Shown here piece after piece: positions 1 to 43,295 of a DNA stretch of 64,000 bases. Every line of letters starts with the position of its first letter. The stretch's first letter is position 1. Source of the stretch: Ophthalmolycus amberensis (taxonomy: Eukaryota > Chordata > Actinopteri > Perciformes > Zoarcidae); NCBI GenBank assembly GCA_024529925.1, contig JAFEUB010000717.1, positions 930,001 through 994,000 on the forward strand, in the 5' to 3' direction. Made by a program: the position numbers and the translations under genes. The notes beneath the pieces were generated by a model that was not told the DNA's origin, searched no databases, and was given only the letters and a program-made list of their open reading frames with translations.

Positions 1-194
1 TATTTGGAACCCCGTCGCTTAACATACTACGTGCTCCCATTATGTCAAGTGATGTAGCAACTTGTTTGTTGTTGCTGCAAAAGTAAATAAGTAAACAGTG
101 GTGCCATGCGCTGCCCTAAATCCAACTGATTTCAGTCTCGACAACAGCCCACAGCACCTGTCTAACGCCTTGTCGCGTCTGTCCCTCTGTGCAG

Positions 195-31005
<30,811 letters not shown>

Positions 31006-31186
31006 AGCATCCACATGTGGGACTAGCGTTAAGGGCTTCGGTTATTTAGGGAACCAAGTGGACTGTCCCTTAAGAAAAGATTAGCGGGGAGTCAGTGATT
31101 CTGAATGACTTTTCTACATAAAGGAGATTGTCGTTTCATTCATTTTTGTAAAACATTCAATTTTGTTACCATCATCACTTTTTTTA

Positions 31187-31202
31187 AATAAAATAAAATA
31201 AA
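31187..31202 (+). terminator. aqr: aqr polyadenylation signals
   Basis: Three overlapping AATAAA hexamers begin at 31187, 31192 and 31197, about 180 bases after the aqr stop. This implies a short 3' untranslated region ending near 31,220. Confidence 0.8.
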
Positions 31203-32751
31203 CGCAAATTCTTTATTGTCTAACATGTTTCACTATATGTGCACTCACCAGAGCTTATACTGCTCTTAATGAGGTTCTCATCACTCTCACACTCTGACAG
31301 ACAAACGCATGGTATAGTCAACATGTTTAAGCCTTGATAAACTCTCTCTCTGTCATGATACTTCCATCCATTCATCTGCTTCCCTCTGCTTTAAGTACAA
31401 CTCCAATCTGATTGGCTCCGCCTATACCGGCTACACAAGCTGCGACTAAGCTGCATTTGTAGGTCAGTCGCTCCACCCAAGGGCCAATGTGCATGCTGGG
31501 GGATTTCAACCTGCCCTCTGGATGTATACAGTCACTCAACTAGCACGCCTTGAATCCTTTGTCATTCATAACTTTACTAACGTAGAGCTCTGCAGAATAA
31601 CTTCAGCTGTGTCAGTGTTCAGGTTTTGACGACCAAATTTAAGAAAATAATTTCAGGCTTAATATTTGTGTTGCCATTAAAGCAACTGTTCAAACGCCAA
31701 GTCTTTGTAGTTTAAACATAAATTCACTTAGAATGAAGAGGTTAACACAGTCCACAGCCCTGGAGCTGAAAACACAGACTGGAAATGCGTTCATTGTCAT
31801 GCACCAAAGGTTGGTTGGTTGGTTACATCATACCTCAGGCAGGCTGAGAGAACAGGTCAGCTGCTCTAGCCTGGGCCAGTGTAAAGACCTGATGGAGAAC
31901 CATGTGTTGATAGATGTGCAGAGACATATTCTCTGTATTTCAGTCGAGTGCGGAGCCATGTTACGTTTATTTTATCTTCTGAGAGCAGAACACTCCGGGT
32001 CCAAAGTTCTCATGAGTACGTCGGAGTGTCAGGATATGCTTCTGTCGGCCGAAGAAAGGATTAGAATGCGAGGTTGGATAAGGAAGATTATCTCTGACGG
32101 CCGAGTCTGCATCTGCAAATGACTGATGTTTTTGCCATTAAGCCGCACAAGACAAAGACCAATTTACATCACATGATGCTGAAACGTTTATTTATACCGA
32201 ATGACCAAACTGCCACAATAGACTTGTATGCAGTCATAACACAACATGTTCTATCAGCCGTATCTCTAACTGACTCAATACAAACCCCATGACAGCAAGC
32301 ATACTTCTTCTTGAGTCACATGAGTGGCTGCGTTGTGTAATTTCCTCCCTCTGCTCAGCCATTCAGTCACTAACTTTTCCGTTTTCTCCCAGCTGCCCTC
32401 TTGAGAATTGAGTTGCCTGTGGTCCCTTGTTGTAAAGTAGAGCTGACCAGTGGGAAGTGGCTACCGCTCGCACACAACAACTCTGGAAGTCTCGAGAAGG
32501 ATCTGGAAGACTGGAAGGAATAGCTGCAGGCAAAAAAAAAGGAGATCAGGAGCTCACATTCTCCAGAATCTTTCTCTGCTGAAGGTGAACATGTCTTTTA
32601 TACTCACACGACAGGTATTCATTAGGTTAATAGCTACTTTGCAAAGCACTCGCTTCTAACCTTTGCTATGGGCTGATGTGTCACAGAGACTAACAGCATG
32701 CTGGAAACCGTAAGTGGTCATGAGTTCAGATGGTATGTTATTGTTCTCTTG

Positions 32752-32755
<4 letters not shown>

Positions 32756-32782
<27 letters not shown>
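32756..32782. repeat. (TA)n microsatellite
   Basis: About 13 TA units lie between the aqr 3' end and the microprotein gene. Confidence 0.85.
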
Positions 32783-32785
<3 letters not shown>

Positions 32786-33090
32786 TTATAGTATATTATT
32801 CAGTCATTTAAAGAGGCTTATGTTAACGTACAAAAACAAGAGACACGAGGTGCAAGAGGAAGAATTTAAGAGATAGCAGAAGTGTTTTATTTGAGGTTTT
32901 GAGTCCACTTGTCCTCGTGAGATATTATTCTGCCTTTTAAATAATTTAGTTGCTGTGTGGGTTTTTTTCTTCTCGTTTCCCAAAAGCACGGGATCCACCG
33001 TGTGTCTTTCAATGCCCAACCCTACTTGTCATAACAGGAAATTACACATTACATCGTCAAGAAGACAGTGCCTGGAGGGGGGAAGCATCT

Positions 33091-33174
33091 GGCCATTGTG
33101 TCTTAGAGCCATTGTGTAAGGCCATTGTGTCTTAGAGCCATTGTGTAAGGCCATTGTGTTAGGCCATTGTGTAA
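33091..33174 (+). repeat. Short tandem repeat GCCATTGTGT
   Basis: The core GGCCATTGTGT / AGCCATTGTGT recurs six times. Alternating spacers CTTAGA and AAG give a higher-order unit of about 30 bp that is repeated twice before decaying. Confidence 0.9.
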
Positions 33175-33200
33175 AAGTCTCCATATATGGAGACTTTTAC
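33171..33200. repeat. Perfect 30-bp palindrome with central CArG sequence
   Basis: GTAAAAGTCT, then CCATATATGG, then AGACTTTTAC form a palindrome with no mismatch and no loop. The centre is a perfect SRF-type CC(A/T)6GG sequence. It directly follows the tandem repeat. Confidence 0.93.
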
Positions 33201-33815
33201 TACTAAATATGTATCCATATATATGCACATACACCATCAGGTATGCAGGCTTCACATTACACAGCATTCCAATTAGCATTTTGTTCACCATGGATAATAC
33301 AACAGGCGTTTTTATAGCTCTAATTGCCACACATCATCTTCCAGGCCACTGTTCGTTAGCAGCGTTGACAGATAAAGTAATGCTCATTACCAAAGTTATG
33401 CATGATCTCCGCTGATCTACTGTTAGCGGGTGACTAATGTGCCAGCGTCGGTCTTCAACACCCTGTAAGTTGGCGGCCCATTGACCTCACCGGGCAGACG
33501 GGCCTGTTGGTTATTGCTTGTTTGCCAGCTTATCATGGCCACTGCCTAATCCTGACAAATACATCCAGATCATCAACAGGGCACGTTTTCAATCTGATAA
33601 TCTCCCGTCATTGCTAAAGAGGCACGGCCGCTCACAGGAACACACTCTGCTGCTATTGTAGTGACTGACACACTTTCAGTTACTCTCCTAAAGTGCACTT
33701 CTGCCAGGCCTCCATCCAATGAGCAGTTCTAGTTGTGTGTGTTTGGCTTTGCAAAGCTTGCTGATGTCTACTTTGATTAGCCACTCTCATCTTTCTCTCT
33801 TGTTCCTAGACAAGG

Positions 33816-34034
33816 ATGGCCGGTTGCGGTTCCTGTTTCTGGGGCATCTTCTGGCTTGTGGTTCTGATCTGCATAGGCTGGCCTCTCAGCATCACCTTAG
33901 GGGCTCTCTACGGCCTCGTCAGCCCCCTCACCACCTGCCTCGGCCTGGACCGGTTCTCCGACTTACTCCTGGAGGGGGCCAACCTGGGCCGAACCTGTGC
34001 CAATAACATGAGGCATGGCAAGCCTTTGTGTTGA
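33816..34034 (+). CDS. Uncharacterised 72-residue cysteine-rich membrane microprotein
   Basis: I do not recognise this gene. The exon follows a good acceptor (TTGTTCCTAG at 33800-33809), and an in-frame TAG at that acceptor makes ATG 33816 the likely start. The start context AAGGATGG is favourable. Residues 8-37 are strongly hydrophobic (FWGIFWLVVLICIGWPLSIT then LGALYGLVSPL), enough for one long or two short membrane segments. The remainder is polar, with a C-terminal CANNMRHGKPLC. Six cysteines are at 4, 7, 19, 40, 61 and 72. Third positions are GC-rich in contrast to the AT-rich flanks, which favours real coding. It lies between aqr and the actin pseudogene on the same strand. A possible 5' untranslated exon ends near 32582. 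Function is unknown. Confidence 0.6.
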   Translation: MAGCGSCFWGIFWLVVLICIGWPLSITLGALYGLVSPLTTCLGLDRFSDLLLEGANLGRTCANNMRHGKPLC

Positions 34035-34431
34035 GAAACCACCCTGGGTGATCGGGACCAGAGATTGGAGGCGAGATGCTTCTCTAGAGAGAAAAGTATT
34101 TGCCTTGAGAACTGTTAATGTCAGTTTTATGTTGAGATGTCCTGAGATGATTGGCACTCAATGAAGTGAGAAACTGTTTTAGCAAGTTATGTAACAAAAA
34201 AATGTCCGTACGGTTTGTAAGAATGGATTCCGCTTGTTCTGTTAACACGTAATTAACTACGGGTTTCAAATTTGTATGGTCTTGTCGGGAAGAAAATAGG
34301 CTTTGTGTTCATGGTCTGTGTTTGCAGTTTAATTCACGATGACGCTGCATGGAGAAGATAAGAATGAAAATAGCATTTTAACAATGGAAATACTTAGACT
34401 TGTAAATGACTGTATGGAAACTCTTAATGCG

Positions 34432-34437
34432 ATTAAA
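34432..34437 (+). terminator. Variant polyadenylation signal (ATTAAA)
   Basis: ATTAAA lies about 400 bases after the microprotein stop and is followed within 30 bases by a TGTGTTCG-type GU-rich stretch. It is a plausible 3' end for that gene. No earlier AATAAA was seen. Confidence 0.45.
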
Positions 34438-34914
34438 ACTGCTTTGAACTTGCCCTCTGTGTTCGTCGACTGACTTTTTGTATACAGTATTTGGTGGAAA
34501 ATCCATGTTTTGAAATTTGAAGGTAAATAGAGAAACACAGAAAGCCGAAGATGTAACTGATGCAATTCTAGTTTGCTTCAATGATTTTGTTTACCTGCTT
34601 TTTCTCCTGTTTAGCGTCACACGGGGTTGGAGCTTATCGCAGCACGAGTTGAATGGAAGTCAGGGAGAGAATTTTAAAACAATTTGCAAAGTCATCTCAA
34701 GCCCAACACAGACGGAATCACTCACACGAATACATCAACAACTTATGGCAGTATTTCTTTATTTTGTTTTGCTCCTTGGGGACAGCGGAACAAGATGTAA
34801 ACACAACATTGATATATAATAAACATAGTAAGTTGTCGAAGTGGCAAACATTTGCCTGTTGACACGTCCAACAGATGGTGAGTAACAATATCATTCATTT
34901 CAAGTCTCATTTCT

Positions 34915-35045
34915 GACTCCTTACTATAACTTTTTTATGACTTTTTTCAACATACTATATTATGACTTTAGTTTTTATATACCACACTGACTTTTTTATA
35001 ATTTTTTTCGACATGCTATACTATGACTTTTCGACATAATATTTG
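34915..35045 (+). repeat. Decayed tandem repeat, TATGACTTTTTTCGACAT type
   Basis: Variants of CTATACTATGACTTTTTTCG ACAT recur about five times with substitutions. This unit resembles a minisatellite seen in many percomorph fish (recognition from memory). Confidence 0.7.
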
Positions 35046-35699
35046 ACCGTTTTATTACTCGGCAAGAAAGCAAATAAGTGTATTTCCAAAAACTAACAAT
35101 TTCTTTAAAACCTAATTCATTATTAGTCCTAAATCTTATTTTAGTCTTTGTTTTTATTCATGTGTCATTCCTTTTTTACGCTGTTGCATGTTCGCATGAC
35201 CTCCATCCACCTCCTTCCACCCCTTCTTGTCTGTTAGATCAAGTGCCATGAAACTTTAAATTTGACCTAAAGTCAAGTTAGGTCCAGAGTATTATACCAT
35301 GCAGTATATCAGAGGGACATCAGGCTTAATGTTTAATGTTTGTTTAATTCCATTTCTTTTAGGCTACCGGTAGTTAGTTTCAACTCGTGTGACTCAACCG
35401 AGTGTGCTCTGAGCTTTCATGACAAATAGGGCAGGGAGTGCTTGTGGATGACCACACATTTTAGAGGAATATTATGGTAAATTACCATTTTCATCTGGCA
35501 CATACTAATTTAGTGACCACAAGTCACCCTTTGCTTCATTGCTGCTGTAGGGGTCAGTCCAGTTTGCTTCAGCTGAGCTCATGCTGAGCTCCGAGGCCAG
35601 AGGTGATGTTGTTCAAAGGAGTTGATCCTTTCATGAAAAAATAAACTATCATGAAAGGTTTTATTTTCTGCTATTATTAACTGGGGTTTTTTTCAGGCA

Positions 35700-35830
35700 T
35701 AGATTTGAGGTAATTGTACTTGACTGGAGTATTTACATTTTTTAGATACTTTGTCCTTCTACATCACCACATTTCAGGAATAAATATCTTACACTTTACT
35801 GACAGCTATAGAGACTGGCTACTTTAACAT
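35700..35830 (+). repeat. Decayed teleost dispersed repeat
   Basis: The run ACTTGACTGGAGTATTTACA through CTTCTACATCACCACATTTC to TTTACTGACAGC resembles a fish non-autonomous DNA element with the theme TACTTGAGTATTT and ACTCCACTACATTTC. A related motif (AATGTACTTAGTTACATTCC) is at 56161-56180. Confidence 0.5.
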
Positions 35831-37220
35831 ATGCAGCTTTTAAAGTGGGATTTCTATTCAGGGGAAAAGAGAAATTTCTTTCTTACCAAGTCATTTTAAT
35901 CTGGAATTAATGAATTAATAACTTTTTTTTTGCAAAAGTGAAAAGGTCTCAAAGGAATTGTAACTGTTAAGCAAAGATTTTAGTATTGTTTTTATACATT
36001 TGGAGGCTTTTGCTGATTACAAGGTATGATATACAGACACATTGTCAGCTGCTGTTTGTAAACACCGGCTCAACGAGCGAACAAGAGAGAGAGAGAGGGA
36101 GAGAGAGCACAGTGATGGTCGAGCGAGCTAGAGAGTGAATGAAAAGAGGGGCCAGCGTCAGTGAGAACAAAGCAGTGAATCAGAAGATTAAAACATTCTG
36201 ACTGTTTCATGACGGTCATGTTTTTAAGCACAAATAAACACACCAACCACACAAACCAACAATCGGCTCATTGTTGTTTAAAGGTATTAAATGTGGAATT
36301 ACCCAGTGGAATTTTCAAATAACTTTTGAATCGAACTTTACACTGTCTACAGCAAACTTCACAGTAAGTTTACTGCAGAGGCCTATTTCGGCTGAAAAGT
36401 CCTGCTGAGGCACCTTTTCCACTTTTATCTTGTGATACACTTTTGAAGCCGGTGAGTCAAAAAGTAAAACATGAAACAGAATCACAGTCCAAATGAAATC
36501 CCAGTGGAGCAGATGGGGTTATAAGGACATGCGATAGAGAAGAGATCAAATGACACATTGATGTAGCTACACCTGAACTATTGAGGTTTAAAATGTGCAA
36601 TACATTAAGCAACGCTTTATTGATCGTAAAGGCAAAATTCTCTTTTGGGTCTGGAGAGGAATTAGCTTCATGACAGCATCCATGAAGCAGATATTCATAT
36701 TGGAAAAAAAACATGTTAGAACTACTAATATCGTATTGCTGTAGAAGCGCATATGCAAGACTATCAGAGAGCAAAAGCCTGTTTAGCTGAACTTCTTCTT
36801 GGCAAGGTGTTACTAAACTCACATGCTCTCCTATCAGTTTTGACTGGCACTGCACATTTAGTGCTACCACCAAAATAGCTCAGGATTCAATACTTAGGGA
36901 CCCCTATAAAGACTCTTGCTGAGCAGCCTACCTGCAAATCTGGGTAGCTGTCTCTTTTGTAGCCTATTTAAATTTGATTCATGAATATTTAAATTTCAAT
37001 CCAAAGCGCTTCAGATTTCTGTGTTTTTGGCAATCTTAGCAGACGACACAGCGGGCGATAGCCCTTGAAGCCAAGATGACAGTGCCTCACTGAGAGGCTA
37101 CAAGAGAGAGAGAGAGGGGGGGGGGGGGGGGGTCAGGCTGGTGAATTTTTCATTGGGGTCTGATGCTGGTTGTGGACAACGCCTGCTTCTACTGGCTGCA
37201 AGGACCCTTGGGAGTGAGGA

Positions 37221-37224
<4 letters not shown>

Positions 37225-37312
<88 letters not shown>
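37225..37312. repeat. (GA)n microsatellite
   Basis: About 44 GA units form a homopurine run on the + strand. A second G/GA-rich block is at 37103-37132. Confidence 0.95.
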
Positions 37313-37313
<1 letters not shown>

Positions 37314-38863
37314 CCCGCCCTTAACCACATACTGCTCTGTAATTTCACCCTCACATTCACAAACAGGCACAAATGCACACACGAGGTGGAGTGGGTACAC
37401 TAGTAAATGGCTATTGTAGGAAATGTCAGCTTGCAAGATGTCAAAGTGGGCAAGAGGAAGAGCTTTTCCTAGTTTCTATTTTCCGAATGGTCATTTAAAT
37501 GGTCATTTAAGGAAGACTTTTTTCTTGTTTTTTTTCCAAAGGGTTGGAGGTTGGATAATGTAGTAGTTTCAGCCTAGAAGGTAGCTTTGGGGAGGGCCGT
37601 AGCTACCATTGAGGCCATGTCCTCTGCTTATCTACTAGGAGCCTGAGAGGACCAAACAACCTGAGAGGAGGCAGTTTACATTAGACTAAATAAATTAGAT
37701 TTGACTAGTCTGAAAAACATGTTTGGATCCTTAGAATAGATACGATGGTCAATTGATCATTTTAAAATGAGTAAATAAGAAAAATACAAAAGGTAGAAGA
37801 GTTTCCAGATATATCAACAACATATAAAACATCTATTTTATTAGGTGCATGCAAAATGAATAATGCATTTTGGTTGGAAAATATTTTTGCAATATGATGC
37901 ATTTCAGCATTTGTTTAAAAGACTCAACGATTAGCCAATCATTTGTTTAGTTGATCAAATATATTGTCAAACAATTCAAAATATCGATTCATTGTTTAAT
38001 TTAATTATTAAGACAAAAATATCAGATTATTTATATTACATTTTACAGTTTATTTCATTATATATTTTATATTTTTTGTATACTGTTTATTGGACAAACA
38101 AAAGTAATTTTATGACATCACCTTAGGTTCTTATGATGGGGAAATGTTACAGTCTAAACACCTAATCATAACAATAAAGCATGAAAATAATCATTAGTTG
38201 CAGCCCTAAATAGTTTGAGAGACATTTTCTATTTAATTTGTAATAAATAGGATATATCTCCTTTCCAAATTTGATCATTTGGTACACTTAAATATTGATG
38301 CTGTTCCATTTAGTTGAATTTCATTATGTTGCAGTTAGATAATAAACATAAACAAAACTTAGATTGTGTGTTCCAGCTCGTAAATCTGTAACTTCCCCCT
38401 CCTAAAGTCAGAACTTATTTTCCAAGTGTCTCTTCAGTGCAGTCCTAAAACATGTGGCCTCTGAGCCTATTACATAACAGATGTTCATAAAGTATACAAA
38501 ATAAAAAAAACGTGTATTTTAGGAAAGTGAAACTCACTGTCCAAAGTATCAAGGATAATGCAAATATGTGCTGCATAACAGCAGCCATACTGACAGCGAT
38601 CTGAGCCCTGTGCTACTTTAAGGTACCGAGCAGAAGACTTTAACATCATCCAACAGCTCTTCACGTATTCCGTGCACAGGCCAGAGAGAGAGAGGACTCC
38701 CAATTTTCACTGAGCAACATGTTTCATGTCTTCTTTAGCGTTGACCTTTGAATGACCCCTGATGCTCCGCACAGATAAATGTGCCATGTTGGAAAGAACA
38801 AAGTGCTTTCAGACCATTTGTATTGAGCGAGCTTTTGATGAACACCTCAATCCAGCATGGGGA

Positions 38864-38879
38864 CATTCCCATATATGGG
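38864..38879. promoter_or_regulatory. CArG box overlapping an M-CAT motif
   Basis: CATTCC (38864-38869, the TEAD/M-CAT core) overlaps CCCATATATGGG (38868-38879), which contains the perfect SRF site CCATATATGG. The pair is 2.7 kb upstream of the actin pseudogene start codon. It could be a remnant muscle element. A CArG sequence alone is expected several times by chance in 64 kb. Confidence 0.35.
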
Positions 38880-41066
38880 CACATTATTGATTTAGGTACA
38901 AAACCTTGCCTGCATCAGGCAAATGACTTCCCCTCAGGGTTTCTTTTTTTTGTAAAAGGCTTGTACTCTGTTTATGATGTGAAATGATAAAATCAATCGT
39001 GTTTTTTTTGTTCTAGACGATTTTGACCTTATTATCTCATGAGGCCGATCTCCAGAGGGGTCAGCAGCAGCAGCTAAAGTGAAAGTCACACTACAGGACT
39101 GTCGGAGCAACCTCCGAGTGTCTCTGTGTCTAATCCCGGCTCTGGCATGAAATTTTCACACCCGTGGCTGCTCCGAAAAATGAGCACAACAAATATTTGA
39201 AAATGTAACACTACCACTATATCTACATCCTGAGCCCTTGCCCTAGCAGTGATAGCACCTGAACACACTATGAAAAAAGATAGCGGCAAAACACTGAAAT
39301 ATCATTTGGTAACGATTTCATATTTTGGCACAAGGGCAAACGAATGTTGAAAGTCCACCTGCCCCTCTTGATCTTAACAGTTCTGTTCTCCGTAGACAGA
39401 CTTAACTAAGCTCTGGTCATAACATGTTATCATTATTTGAATACTGGGGCAAAATGATGCTTAGAGCAGACCACAGTCTACCATTCATTACATAAGACCA
39501 AAACAAAGAGTCACACAGTGAAGGGTTATGGCTCGGGGTCGGGTGACAGCAGCATATGATTCATGGCTTGCTGTGCCCTTTTGTCTTGTCCTCCTTGTGG
39601 TGGGACCGTCCACTGCTCTTAGCCAATGTTATTTCACAGCCTTCAGAGCTCGCTCCCTGTCTGTTTCAAGTAAACCGGCAATGTCATTTCCTATGTCTTG
39701 TTCTTTCCTGAGTGCAGAAATAAAGAAAGACATATGGCATGTGTCACAACAAGAGATGTTCCTTTTTCTTCATTGTTTTGATGTCGTAAACAAACAAAAA
39801 AAACAGTATCAGCATTGCTTTTGATTTATCTCTGACGGTTTCTTACATGGACAAATGTATTGCCTTGACTGTTATTGTATAAAAAGGTAATTACCAGACC
39901 AGTGGCTGGTGTTTGAGGTACCAGTATGTGATACCAGTATGTGTTCAGACAGAGGAAGAGAAATATGCCAAGGAGAATAAATTCAATGCACTGCGATAAC
40001 CTTCGATATTATACCCAGGCCAAAGTATTTCTTCCTCCGATTTTTATTTTGACTGAATATTGTGTGTTGCCGTTTGAACAGGATATTGAAAAATGTTTTG
40101 GCATATGGTTTGCATTACGATTTATCTATAAAATGTCAATCAAAGTGAAAAAATGCAAATGGAATACTAGGAAAGCATGACTAAACCATGAATTTTAATC
40201 ATTGAAAATGTTTCCATATGCAGACACAGCGTGTTACATGGCCACCACATCAATAACGTCCAAGCAGCTCATTATAATTTTGGAAAGTTATTGATTTCAT
40301 GCAAATGAAAAAAATGAATGTATCGGCAAAATATATATTTTCATTTTCCATATGATGTGTCCAGCAGCATGCTTTAGTTTTTAAAATATGTGCTTGAGGT
40401 TTATTGAAACTGTATTGAGTGGTAGACACACTCACGCTGTAATTGGGTATGTCTGGTCCAAAGCAGTGTCTTCCCCCTCTTTGTTCACACAAATCTGAAA
40501 TGTGGGGTTTGGAGCTTCCAATAGCGTGAAACAGCTGCTGGCACCAGCTGTGTGGCACAAGTGGTCTCTCTATTTTGTATTTTAGGGCTACATGTGTGCT
40601 GCCAGTCTGAACTCATGTATGCTTAGGAGACCTTTCCAGAGACACAGACACACAAAAAAATGGATTAATGTATTATTTAGATTCTAGAATACCGAAAACT
40701 GTGGATATTTATTACTTTTACAAGTCATCAGACCCTTGTTTGGTTATTCAGATATGTGGCTTATTGGCTCTTTCTGTTTAAAATATATTGATTCTACTGA
40801 TGATGGCTTGTGTCCTTCAATTTGACGTTTTATTCAGTTTGTCTTTCTTAAAACACGGCTATTTTATGAATATTATACTGAAATAATAATAATAATTTAT
40901 CGTGATTTATGGGTAGAGAACAGATCAAAGGGAAGTCTGTCATCGTCTGTCTGTCTGTCCTCACCGCTGTCCTGCATAGGCGGCAGGGCACAGATGTCCG
41001 CGCGGGAGTTCCCTCTATCTGCCATGCCCTTCATGGAGTGGCTGTTGTCAATGGGGCAATGGGCTC

Positions 41067-41076
41067 CCAAATATGG
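41067..41076 (+). promoter_or_regulatory. CArG box (SRF site) of actin promoter
   Basis: CCAAATATGG is a perfect CC(A/T)6GG site 14 bases upstream of a TATA box. SRF sites close to TATA are typical of muscle actin promoters. The surrounding 40950-41060 is relatively GC-rich for this region. Confidence 0.7.
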
Positions 41077-41089
41077 ACACTTGTCTGGG

Positions 41090-41097
41090 TATAAATT
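41090..41097 (+). promoter_or_regulatory. TATA box of actin pseudogene
   Basis: TATAAATT follows the CArG box. Transcription would start near 41,120. A non-coding exon would then run to about 41163, where CTG|GTGAGT is a strong donor that pairs with TTTCAG at 41558-41563 just before the coding exon. Confidence 0.65.
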
Positions 41098-41573
41098 GGT
41101 CCGACGTGACAATTCGGTACCCCCGGTTTACACACTCAAGATCCGGCGCCGAGTGCTGATCTGGTGAGTACTGCATGGATGACCGAAAAACTGAAAAGAG
41201 CCAACCAGTGGATTTATAACAATAGGAACGATACATTTTAATACGAATGGCCGTGTCTTCCACCTTTACTTAACCAAATGTCAACATCTTACAAAATCGA
41301 ATCATCTAACAACATCGGCACCTTCATCAGCTTCGTTCTGCGGATTTTGGATTAAAGTTGTTGTGAAATACTAAAACATTAATATAATATTAGCATCAGC
41401 AACAGGCACAACTAGTCAACAGTCAATTGGTTTTTTTTTGTCCACAAAAAGCGACATTATTTAATTAAAAACTTCAGTCACCCATTCCAAACAGCTGATT
41501 TTAATGCTGGATCTAACAGTGCCACTGTGTGGGTGTGCACGCGCACCGCCGTGTGTGTTTCAGAGCCGACATC

Positions 41574-41702
41574 ATGTGTTACGACGAAGAGACAACTGCA
41601 CTGGTGTGTGATAACGGCTCCGGCCTGGTGAAGGCTGGGTTCGCCGGTGATGACGCACCTCGCGCCGTCTTCCCCTCCATCGTTGGTCGCCCCCGTCACC
41701 AG
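41574..41702 (+). pseudogene. actc1: Actin pseudogene coding exon 1
   Basis: The exon is intact and encodes 43 residues, [20 protein letters not shown] to VGRPRHQ. The acceptor is TTTCAG at 41558-41563 and the donor is CACCAG|GTAAAG. Alpha-actins normally begin MCDDEETTAL, so an acidic N-terminal residue has become Tyr. Confidence 0.9.
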
Positions 41703-41972
41703 GTAAAGTAAACTATGCATAGAGTCCATAAACGTTCAAGATGAATATCACTTTCAGTTGTTTGCATCAAACAATCGATGGTCTAGGGCCAGGTCAACCG
41801 TGCGTAATTGCGCACTCAAATGACCTCATCTTTTTTTAACTGATCTGAGGAAAACAAGCCGTTCATTATTCTGCAAAAAGTTAAATTCTGCGTATAGTGG
41901 TAGTTATGATACCCTGTGATGGTAGAAGTTATCCACCACGTCACACATTTCCATGATCCTTATTGTTATCAG

Positions 41973-42336
<364 letters not shown>

Positions 42337-42404
42337 TAAGTGTGAACAGGATTTTGTTCAGTGAGTTAATACGTTGAATTGCATGTTCACATATGCATCA
42401 TCAG

Positions 42405-42566
42405 GTATTGTGCTGGACTCCGGTGACGGTGTGACCCATAACGTGCCCATCTATGAGGGTTACGCTCTTCCTCACGCCATTATGTGTTTGGATTTGGCTG
42501 GTCGTGACCTCACAGATTACCTCATGAAGATCCTGACTGAGCGTGGATACTCTTTTGTCACAACCG
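42405..42566 (+). pseudogene. actc1: Actin pseudogene coding exon 3
   Basis: This exon is intact and encodes GIVLDSGDGVTHNVPIYEGY through RDLTDYLMKILTERGYSFVT. The acceptor is ATCATCAG and the donor is AACCG|GTGAGT. The nucleotide-binding loop DSGDGV is preserved. Confidence 0.92.
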
Positions 42567-42928
42567 GTGAGTAGACTACTAATTCATAATTCTGACAAAT
42601 TTGGGTTGGTCATATCATCATATCATCGTATAGGCCTACTGTATTATCAAGTTGTCATTACTTTAATTTATTTACACACCATGACTCTAAACTTTGAAAG
42701 AAAAAAACCCGTTTCTGTTTGATGTGCCAATCATTTACCTGCATGTTAAAGTTGGTTCAAAATTGAAATAATGAACTTTGATTTGGAGAAAGTAAACTTT
42801 TCATTTCAAGAAATTGTTTGAGCAATTGCAAACCAGGTGAAAATACTTTTCAGGCGCATGAAACAATCCTCACATTTTCTTTGGTGATGCACATTTGACT
42901 GACTATAAACAAATATGATCCCCTCCAG

Positions 42929-43116
42929 CTGAGCGCGAGATCGTGCCTGACATCAAGGAAAAGTTATGCTACGTGGCTCTGGACTTTGAGCATGAGATGG
43001 CCACCACCGCCTCCTCTTCCTCCCTGGAGAAGTACGAGTTGCCTGATGGTCAGGTCATCACCATCGGCAACGAGCGTTTCCGCTGCCCAGAGACTCTCTT
43101 CCAGCCCTCATTTATT
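42929..43116 (+). pseudogene. actc1: Actin pseudogene coding exon 4, donor lost
   Basis: The exon encodes AEREIVPDIKEKLCYVALDF through NERFRCPETLFQPSFI. Other alpha-actins read on to ..ATTG|GT here. In this sequence ATT is followed by AATCTCATTTAA, so the donor is missing and translation would stop at 43126-43128. Confidence 0.9.
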
Positions 43117-43295
43117 AATCTCATTTAAAATAAGGGCGAGAGCAGACATCGAAGACTTAATTTAGTTGTAGTGACAATGTCCCATGAGGAGCTTTAAATG
43201 TGTCACACAGTGATTTGATATTTAATTCTTAATTGTCATTTAAGTTAGCCTTAACCCTTTGATACACAAGCTATGCAAACCCCTTCTAAGGCACA

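Larger units (their letters stand above)
31221..33806. other. Intergenic region, aqr to microprotein gene
   Basis: No recognisable protein gene is present. A 129-residue open frame at 31733-32122 has no family features. A GC-richer stretch at about 32430-32582 ends in CTGAAG|GTGAAC, which could be a 5' untranslated exon of the downstream microprotein gene. A (TA)n tract is at 32756-32782 and a tandem repeat plus palindrome is at 33091-33200. Confidence 0.6.
34450..40850. other. Intergenic region, microprotein gene to actin pseudogene
   Basis: No gene is recognised. It holds a decayed tandem repeat (34915-35045), teleost dispersed-repeat sequence near 35700-35830, a G tract (37116-37132), a GA tract (37225-37312) and a CArG/M-CAT motif pair at 38864-38879. 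The remainder is AT-rich with chance open frames only. Confidence 0.65.

Noticed and set aside
31733..32122. 129-codon plus-strand frame after aqr
   Set aside because: No hydrophobic, domain or codon signal, and no splice or polyadenylation context. A chance frame is most likely.
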